A DNA stretch of 13,260 nt. Origin: an uncultured Saprospiraceae bacterium. GTDB lineage: Bacteria > Bacteroidota > Bacteroidia > Chitinophagales > Saprospiraceae. Within the stretch, counting starts at the first letter, position 1. Each line of letters starts with the position of its first letter. The notes beneath the pieces are model-generated. The model was not told where the DNA came from. It worked only from the letters and a program-made list of their open reading frames with translations, and made no database searches. Shown here one piece after another: positions 7,872 to 13,260 of this stretch. The translations under genes were made by a program, and so were the position numbers. The stretch is from the NCBI GenBank assembly GCA_937969485.1, contig CALBVQ010000112.1, forward strand, positions 1 through 13,260, given 5' to 3'.

Positions 7872-10800
7872 TTAGTAGGAAGTTCTCAGAACGGTAACTG
7901 TCCCTTTATAAACTTCTCTAATACCTTCAGAAGAAATTACTTCCAATACCCACATATAGCCATTTTCTTGTAAATCATTACCGTTAATATCAACACCTCC
8001 CCACGAATTATCATAATTACTCTGAGTGTAAACCGTTCTACCAAATCTATCGTATATATATAAGGTATTGTCAGGATTATTCAGACAACTGATTACAAAT
8101 AGATCATTACTACCATCACTATTTGGCGTTAGAATAGGACTTCCGTTGTAACATTCTGTGTCATCTTCGCATGGCTCAATTTCAAATTGGGCAGATACTT
8201 GACAATTATTATTATCAGTCACTACGACTGTATTAGCTCCATTCTCAAGCATTACTGGGTTTTCCGTTGTTTCATTTGACCCACTGTACTCGTATCCATA
8301 ATCTTCAACTCCACCAGTTACTGTTACAAGAACTTCTCCATCAGCAACTTTACCGCATTCACTAATAACCTCTACATCAATCAGAAGTGCATCTGGCTCC
8401 GTGATCGTAAATTCTTGCGCTCCCATCAATCCGTTTTCATCTTGGTACCCTAATGTGTAAGTGCCCGCGCATAAATCAGATAGAGGTAGGCTGACAGGAG
8501 CTGCATCCAACGTATAACTAACGTCACCGTTAGCAGCTAACACATCAGCAGTTACTGATCCATTACATTCTCCTGCACAATCATTACTAAAACCATTGAA
8601 ATCCATCAAATTAAGATTCACAAGAATCACAGAAGAACCCACAGCGAATTCACTTGAAGATACCACACAACCATTATCATCAGTTACCACAAGAGTATAG
8701 TCTCCACTTTCTAAACCGCTGATATCTTCAGTATCCTGACCAGAAGGGGACCAACTATAAGTATAAGGCCCTGTTCCTCCAGTAACGGTCACATCAATTG
8801 CTCCATTTATAGAAGCATCCGTATCTTGAATATTATCTAAAGTAATAAGAATAGCGCTCGGTTGACCAACAGGATAAGACTGAACAATCTCAATTGGTGG
8901 CGTTGAAGCATCAGTAATTGTGACTTCGTATGTTCCTGCCGATAGATCAGTCAATGACGGACTGAATGTATATGGAGCACATCCGCCAATTACATCCAAC
9001 TCAATCGAGCCATCACTTCCACCATTACAAGAGACATCATTAATAGTTACATCTGCAATTTGTAAAGGTGCTGGTTCAACAGTAAAACTTTGACTTTGTG
9101 TACAATTATTAGCATCTGTAACTGTCACAGAATAATCTCCTTTACACAATGCAGTTCGATTACCGTCTATTACACCATCATTCCACATAAAAGAATATTG
9201 CACAGTTCCACCATTCACTACTAGAGTAATTGATCCATCACAATTTGCACTCTCATCAACTACTGTCCCTCCTACCGTAATCGCGTTGGGCTGTGATATA
9301 CTAAATGTTTGCGAAGTATTACATGCTTCACCATCAGAAACAGAAACGGTATAATCTCCGGCAATTAAGCCTGAAATCATCGCACCAGATTCTCCATTGT
9401 CCCATGTATATGTATAATTTCCATTTCCTCCATCTGCAATAACGGTTATCTTTCCATCGTCACCTCCATTGCAACTTACATTGTTCGTTTGGCTAGCAAC
9501 TATGTTCACATCACATGGACAAATTACAGTTAATGTATTCGATTCAAACACATATGGTATTGTTTCGACATTTCCATTAGTAACTTCTATCCCTCCATTA
9601 TTCGCTCCCGTAAACTCTATTTCTGTAGTTTCGTCGCAATCACCAGCAACATCAAAGCATATTTCGTATAGTACTGGCTCACCAGGCAGATCAACACCGT
9701 TAGTAGATGGATCATTCCAAAACACAGCTAAAATACCCGGTTCAATCAGAGCAAAGTAATCGTCGAAAATAGGTAAAGAAGGATTCAAGAATCCTGTTCC
9801 AGTGTATGTCAAAATTGTCTCATCGAACTCCATTGCAAATTGAAAAGAAGCAATATCATTGAAATTTCTAGCTTTGATAGGGATACACACATTACTTCCC
9901 AAAATCAATTCTTGATCGTCATAAAAGAAAGTAACATCAGTAGATCCACCTTGTACTTGCACACATCCATCTTGGACCGTGTAAGGAATTATCTCTTCAT
10001 CAAAATTAGAAAAGCTTGTTTCAAAAGAAGTAGGCGTTTCAATATCGCCTATTGTAATACAGCTTTCCGTGCCAGATGGCGCTATTACATCATAACATAG
10101 ATCGAACAATTTGGTACCATCATCTAAAGTGAGCGGGTTCTCCAAGTTTGGCGCCTGCCACAGGAATCGTAAAGAACCATCTGCTGGAACTGGCTGTCCT
10201 CCTACCAATGCTGAATTTTCCAATGTCGCATTTGTTAACTCATCACCATCCCACAACACTCCAATCTCCGCATTAACGATTTCAAAGAATCCATCTACTA
10301 ATACCTCAACGCAAACTGAACCTCCGGAGGTAGTAGACTCATTGCTAATTGTTAATTCTATTAAATCTGAACCTCCACCACAATTTGTACCATTAATCTC
10401 AACAGAACCATCATTCGAAGTTACGTCATAGGTCTCTCCGTCACTGTTAGCGAATTCGATCGATCTCGGTGTTCCAGAAAGATTTACTACACTAGTTTCA
10501 CATTCTGATCCGATAAGAGTCAATACCAATGTAAAAAGTAAATGATTATCTTCTTCAATTGTAGCATTCTGAGTATTGGACGGATTCCATATTACAGCTA
10601 ATTCACCTGGATCAATTGCTGGCTGTTCAGGCGTACCGAAATCTTCAATGTCTAGTTCAGCTAAATCAGTGGAGATATTTTCAATACTAGAAAACGATGC
10701 AACATCAGGATCCCAATTGATAGAAAATTGACAAGATGCTACATCAATAAAATCCGTTACATGTACATCAATCGAAACCTCATTGCCGGCATCTCCTACT

Positions 10801-10883
10801 TCATCTGTGATATCAAAATGAATTTGAGCAAATGAAATATGACAGAGAAATATTCCTAATAATAGGATGTATAGTTTTTTCAT
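7872..10883 (-). CDS. T9SS type B surface protein with three cohesin-like modules, SprB-type repeats and CHU_C domain
   Basis: The protein has 1003 residues. Residues 1-20 are a signal peptide ending FAQ. Three cohesin-like beta-sandwiches follow at about 21-163, 174-311 and 315-453. Each carries a version of 'GxxVxIxVxxxxFxxIAxFQFxxxWD' and later a 'G-x-L-A-V-x-W' strand. Residues 460-903 hold about six SprB-type repeats of roughly 70 residues, marked by VSCNGGDDG, YTYTWDNGES, LxAGDYTVxVTDxxxC. Residues 910-1003 are the gliding-motility-associated C-terminal domain: a SPILTPNSDGSND start, YIYDRFGRTVY, a W-G-G segment and a YKGTVTVLR end. This is the type B T9SS sorting signal, so the protein is expected outside the cell or attached to it. 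The PorP/SprF gene 59 bp downstream is the likely export partner. The role is probably adhesion or scaffold; no enzymatic domain is seen. Confidence 0.95.
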   Translation of the reverse strand: MKKLYILLLGIFLCHISFAQIHFDITDEVGDAGNEVSIDVHVTDFIDVASCQFSINWDPDVASFSSIENISTDLAELDIEDFGTPEQPAIDPGELAVIWNPSNTQNATIEEDNHLLFTLVLTLIGSECETSVVNLSGTPRSIEFANSDGETYDVTSNDGSVEINGTNCGGGSDLIELTISNESTTSGGSVCVEVLVDGFFEIVNAEIGVLWDGDELTNATLENSALVGGQPVPADGSLRFLWQAPNLENPLTLDDGTKLFDLCYDVIAPSGTESCITIGDIETPTSFETSFSNFDEEIIPYTVQDGCVQVQGGSTDVTFFYDDQELILGSNVCIPIKARNFNDIASFQFAMEFDETILTYTGTGFLNPSLPIFDDYFALIEPGILAVFWNDPSTNGVDLPGEPVLYEICFDVAGDCDETTEIEFTGANNGGIEVTNGNVETIPYVFESNTLTVICPCDVNIVASQTNNVSCNGGDDGKITVIADGGNGNYTYTWDNGESGAMISGLIAGDYTVSVSDGEACNTSQTFSISQPNAITVGGTVVDESANCDGSITLVVNGGTVQYSFMWNDGVIDGNRTALCKGDYSVTVTDANNCTQSQSFTVEPAPLQIADVTINDVSCNGGSDGSIELDVIGGCAPYTFSPSLTDLSAGTYEVTITDASTPPIEIVQSYPVGQPSAILITLDNIQDTDASINGAIDVTVTGGTGPYTYSWSPSGQDTEDISGLESGDYTLVVTDDNGCVVSSSEFAVGSSVILVNLNLMDFNGFSNDCAGECNGSVTADVLAANGDVSYTLDAAPVSLPLSDLCAGTYTLGYQDENGLMGAQEFTITEPDALLIDVEVISECGKVADGEVLVTVTGGVEDYGYEYSGSNETTENPVMLENGANTVVVTDNNNCQVSAQFEIEPCEDDTECYNGSPILTPNSDGSNDLFVISCLNNPDNTLYIYDRFGRTVYTQSNYDNSWGGVDINGNDLQENGYMWVLEVISSEGIREVYKGTVTVLRTSY
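9525..10823 (-). repeat. Three tandem cohesin-like modules (protein-level repeat)
   Basis: Residues 21-453 of the 1003-residue protein hold three diverged modules of about 140 residues. Modules 1 and 3 are closest: DVASCQFSINWDPDVASF compared with DIASFQFAMEFDETILTY, and GELAVIWNPS compared with GILAVFWNDPS. Module 2 has NAEIGVLWDGDELTNA and GSLRFLWQAPN at matching places. DNA-level identity is not obvious, so the duplication is old. Confidence 0.75.
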
Positions 10884-10933
10884 AAATTAATTCGTTATGA
10901 GCATTTTACAAGAATATTGTATTCTTCTAAGTT

Positions 10934-10941
10934 CAAAAGTA
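10934..10941 (-). promoter_or_regulatory. Candidate -7 promoter element for the cohesin/SprF cassette
   Basis: TACTTTTG on the minus strand matches TAnnTTTG. It lies about 50 bases before ATG 10883, giving a short leader. No TTG is found at the usual -33 distance; that stretch is an AT-rich run of TATA repeats (10963-10994). Only half of a promoter is therefore supported. Confidence 0.35.
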
Positions 10942-10993
10942 AAACAATAAACGCAGAATCGAAATATATATTAAAGTTTATTTATATATATAT

Positions 10994-11029
10994 AGACTTT
11001 AAGGGCCTTTCAAGGCCTTGATATCGTCT
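10994..11029. other. Imperfect GGCC hairpin in the intergenic gap 10884-11135
   Basis: AAGGGCC (11001-11007) can pair with GGCCTT (11014-11019) with one bulged G and a 6-base loop. Outer AGAC (10994-10997) and GTCT (11026-11029) can close a longer interrupted stem. No T-run follows on either strand. It could be an operator or part of a leader, or be without function. Confidence 0.2.
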
Positions 11030-11049
11030 CATAATAAGAGTCAACAAAG

Positions 11050-11077
11050 AAAAAAGGCTCTACATTCAATAGAATGT
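11050..11077 (-). terminator. Candidate terminator after the response regulator gene
   Basis: ACATTC (11062-11067) pairs with GAATGT (11072-11077) around AATA. Reading the minus strand, the stem is followed after six bases (AGAGCC) by a run of six T (11050-11055). The stem is short and the spacer long, so the call is modest. It lies about 60 bases after the stop at 11136. Confidence 0.4.
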
Positions 11078-11135
11078 TCCATACATAGATAGTTGTCGAA
11101 GGTAAAACGTTGCCTTACAGTACTTATTTTGTCGA

Positions 11136-11801
11136 TTACACCAAACCGTTGTCGTAAGCAAACTTAATTAATTCATTCGTTGAGTTCAACGAAAGTTTTC
11201 GCATGATGTTTTTTCTATGAACTGCCACTGTCTGATCACTGATATATAATTCCTTTCCTATCAAAATATTGCTCTTAGCCTGCGCAATTTGCTGTAGAAT
11301 CTGCATTTCTCTCTTTGTTAGCTTCTCTACTAGCTGAAAACTATCAACGAAACTTGACTTTACTTGCTTCTCTCCTGCGGACTTATTTATCGAAGGGGTC
11401 ATCTGCAAACCTTCACTCATGAAGGTCTTTCCATTTGAAATTACAGCCAATCCTTTAAATAGCACCTTAGCTGGATCAAATTTAGAAATAAAAGCATCTG
11501 CTCCATGTATAAAGGCCTTCCGAACGAATTTATCCGCGACATAGGATGAAAGGACACAGATTGTAATGTTTTTATTGAGCTTTTTGATGTCCTTGATGAA
11601 AGAAGAAGATTCGTTGTCTCCTAGATTAATATCGGTGATAATAAGATCTATTTCCGTCTCTTCTACCTTACTAATTATAGCCTCTACTGAATGACAATGA
11701 TTTACAACCCTGTAGAAATACTGTTCTCCTGAAGTAAGTAGCAATTCCAGCCCGTCAAGAAAAATCTTTTCTCTATCTGCGATTAAGGTTTTAACAATCA
11801 T
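11136..11801 (-). CDS. NarL/LuxR-type two-component response regulator (REC + HTH)
   Basis: The 221-residue protein fits the family's usual length. A receiver domain covers about 1-125: the acidic site is at D9 (with R10 where a second acidic residue is usual), the phospho-acceptor is D57 (LIITDINL), the switch Ser is S85 and the conserved Lys is K107 (ISKFD). A LuxR-type helix-turn-helix covers 161-221: LTKREMQILQQIAQ, then SDQTVAVHRKNIMRKL and ending near the C-terminus. A polar linker of about 30 residues joins them. It is expected to bind DNA as a phosphorylation-controlled dimer in the cytoplasm. No histidine kinase is encoded in the window, so it is an orphan here. It follows the glycosylasparaginase gene by 98 bp and precedes the cohesin gene by 252 bp; regulation of either is possible but unproven. 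ATG at 11801 is preceded by an A-rich stretch. Confidence 0.95.
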   Translation of the reverse strand: MIVKTLIADREKIFLDGLELLLTSGEQYFYRVVNHCHSVEAIISKVEETEIDLIITDINLGDNESSSFIKDIKKLNKNITICVLSSYVADKFVRKAFIHGADAFISKFDPAKVLFKGLAVISNGKTFMSEGLQMTPSINKSAGEKQVKSSFVDSFQLVEKLTKREMQILQQIAQAKSNILIGKELYISDQTVAVHRKNIMRKLSLNSTNELIKFAYDNGLV

Positions 11802-11899
11802 TTATGTTCTTTGTTAGTCAGCTAAATAGCTTACTGCATGTGATTTGTAAAAATACATTAAATAAATAAGTGATGTGAAACTTAATGTGTGATTAAATC

Positions 11900-12856
11900 T
11901 TATTTGTAGGTATAAAAATAAGGTGCGGGCTTCCGCCAAAATTCTGTTGCGGAGGCATATACGTAATTAAAACCTTCGTAGAGGGCATAAGCACCAGATT
12001 TCCCAGCCTTAGAAACTGCGATTAATCCTACTTGGAAGTTGGGAGTACCATCCTCTTTCGCAATTATTCGTTTAAGAGCTTCCTTGCAAGCTGCTTCAGG
12101 TGATACACCACCTCGCATTAGTTCAACGACCAAAAATGAGCTAAGATTGGTGAGTACCTTCTCCCCCAGTCCTGTTGCTACACAAGCACCTACTTCATTA
12201 TCTACAAAAAGTCCAGACCCGATTATGGGAGAGTCTCCTACCCTACCAGCCATTTTATATGCAAGGCCGCTTGTTGAGCAACCGCCTACGATCTTGGACT
12301 CATCATATGCAAGCATTCCTATTGTATCGTGATTTTCTATATTTATGATTGGCTTATATTCAGACTTTTTTATCCATTGTTTATATTGTTCTTTTGACTC
12401 TTCGGTCAAAAGGTTTTCCTTTTTGTACCCCATTCGATCTGCAAAACTCTCTGCTCCCGCCCCCGCCAATATTACATGAGGCGTTTCTACCATTACATCA
12501 TGTGCTATAGAAATAGGGTTTTTATAATTTTGGACATAGCAGACAGATCCTGCATTTCCCTTTTCGTCCATTATACAGGCATCTAAGGTAACATTCCCAT
12601 CTCTATCTGGTCGACCTCCATATCCTACCGACTGATCTGCTGGATTATCTTCAACGTAATTAATCCCCTTTACCAAACCTTCCAACAAAGAAGAACTGGA
12701 TGAGTACTTTTCTATCGCAGTCTTAACTGCCTGTTCGTTATTCCATGTTGCAATATAAAAAGGCGGCTTCACAACATTACAGGATTCGATACTTCTAGTT
12801 GAAAGTCCTACGACCCCTGCAAAAGCAACTCCTTTTACAAATTTCCTTCTCTTCAT
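11900..12856 (-). CDS. Glycosylasparaginase (N4-(beta-N-acetylglucosaminyl)-L-asparaginase), Tat-exported Ntn-hydrolase
   Basis: The 318-residue protein closely resembles the flavobacterial glycosylasparaginase, which cleaves the GlcNAc-Asn bond of N-glycan remnants. The autocleavage and catalytic site is HDTIGMLA, with D177|T178; T178 would become the N-terminal nucleophile of the beta chain. Substrate-pocket residues can be matched: W38 (ATWNN), T195 (CSTSG), R205 and D208 (GRVGDSP), T228-G229 (ATG). Residues 2-9 (KRRKFVKG) followed by a hydrophobic stretch fit a twin-arginine signal. C26 in SIESC is a weak possible lipobox. Export to the periplasm is therefore likely. Length fits the family (about 295 mature plus signal). 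ATG 12856 is chosen because it places the twin-arginine motif at the extreme N-terminus. The response regulator gene follows 98 bp later. Its task is probably nutrient release from glycoprotein Asn-glycans. Confidence 0.95.
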   Translation of the reverse strand: MKRRKFVKGVAFAGVVGLSTRSIESCNVVKPPFYIATWNNEQAVKTAIEKYSSSSSLLEGLVKGINYVEDNPADQSVGYGGRPDRDGNVTLDACIMDEKGNAGSVCYVQNYKNPISIAHDVMVETPHVILAGAGAESFADRMGYKKENLLTEESKEQYKQWIKKSEYKPIINIENHDTIGMLAYDESKIVGGCSTSGLAYKMAGRVGDSPIIGSGLFVDNEVGACVATGLGEKVLTNLSSFLVVELMRGGVSPEAACKEALKRIIAKEDGTPNFQVGLIAVSKAGKSGAYALYEGFNYVYASATEFWRKPAPYFYTYK

Positions 12857-12977
12857 TCGATAAATAATTACGGTAACTAAGTACAGTTAATCTATCCCTA
12901 ATCGGATGTTTAAATCTCGAGCATATAAAACCACTTGTTTCTTTTATGTATAATACTTTTCCGATCTTATAAAAAGC

Positions 12978-13224
12978 ATGCACAACAAAAGCGACGAGTC
13001 GAAACGAAATTACCATTTTCTTTAAACACGAAATATGCATTAAGAATCTATTACAAGGTCAAGCTGCTTCGATAGTGGAACATCCTGCTCTTTTTTTTGA
13101 CGCTCACTGTGATGGTGACTACGTCTGCGCCATTAAAGAACTATTGAGTTCCCATTATCTTTGCATTTTAAGCTCTCATGAAGAAAACCTAATACATGTA
13201 GGGATAAAGCAACAAAATACATAA
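12978..13224 (+). pseudogene. Possible small gene split by a +1 frame change at CTT TAA (unrecognised product)
   Basis: ATG at 12978 opens a 15-codon reading frame (MHNKSDESKRNYHFL) that stops at TAA 13023-13025. Moving one base forward at CTT (reading TTT at 13021-13023) gives 67 more open codons to TAA 13222-13224, including LLQGQAASIVEH and HYLCILSSHEENLIHVGIK. The joined product would be about 81 residues. The combined length and amino-acid mix look protein-like, but open frames of similar length occur by chance nearby. No family is recognised. It could be a decayed gene, a sequencing error, or a programmed +1 shift: CTT followed by a T-starting stop is the slip arrangement of prfB, though without the Shine-Dalgarno-like helper upstream. 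A weak promoter-like pair (TTG 12935-12937 and TACTTTTC 12954-12961) lies just before it. Nothing else is seen in 12857-12977 or after 13224. Confidence 0.25.
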
Positions 13225-13260
13225 AAAAAATAAGTTTTGCAGACCGAAAGTAAAAATCAT

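Noticed and set aside
9840..10100. 86-codon plus-strand frame
   Set aside because: It is antisense to the cohesin-like region of the 1003-residue protein and has no separate support.
12795..13040. 81-codon minus-strand frame overlapping the start of the glycosylasparaginase
   Set aside because: It overlaps the signal peptide of a well-supported gene in another frame, and its sequence shows no domain.
12978..13224. prfB (release factor 2) start region with its programmed frameshift
   Set aside because: The slip arrangement is similar, but the encoded residues do not resemble release factor 2, and the frame ends after about 81 residues.

Overview
The window is AT-rich chromosomal DNA from a gliding-type or surface-adhesive member of the Bacteroidota. 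Four observations support this: type IX secretion system (T9SS) cargo proteins, a PorP/SprF-family outer-membrane protein, A-rich regions before start codons in place of Shine-Dalgarno sites, and TAnnTTTG-type -7 promoter elements. The multi-domain style of the largest protein (HYR-like modules, a split dockerin pair, then a cohesin-like domain) resembles giant surface proteins I associate with Saprospiria-like marine lineages. That placement is inference. All six well-supported genes lie on the minus strand and are described in transcription order, from high to low coordinates.

At the right end (12857-13260) there is no firm gene. The plus strand holds a 15-codon start ORF that runs into TAA, followed directly in the +1 frame by 67 open codons. 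This is either a decayed small gene, a frameshifted gene, or chance. Next come a Tat-exported glycosylasparaginase (11900-12856) and, 98 bp downstream, a stand-alone NarL/LuxR-type response regulator (11136-11801).

The middle holds a two-gene T9SS cassette. The first gene (7872-10883) encodes a 1003-residue surface protein with three cohesin-like modules, about six SprB-type repeats and a type B C-terminal sorting domain (CHU_C). It is followed 59 bp later by a PorP/SprF-like gene (6886-7812), the kind of partner needed to export or anchor type B cargo. A strong 17-bp terminator hairpin closes the cassette at 6807-6848.

The left part is a second unit. A perfect -7 element at 6620-6627 precedes a leader of roughly 230 nt with several inverted repeats. 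The unit then encodes a 148-residue secreted protein of unknown function (5937-6383) and, 21 bp later, a giant secreted protein of at least 1971 residues that leaves the window at base 1. The two genes carry the same 12-nt sequence one base before their ATG. The giant protein has HYR-like modules split by inserted beta-sandwich domains (one a P-domain), a dockerin, and the start of a cohesin-like domain.

Taken together, the two units look like a cell-surface assembly locus: a cohesin-bearing scaffold with its own export partner, next to a dockerin-bearing giant. A direct interaction between them is a hypothesis only.
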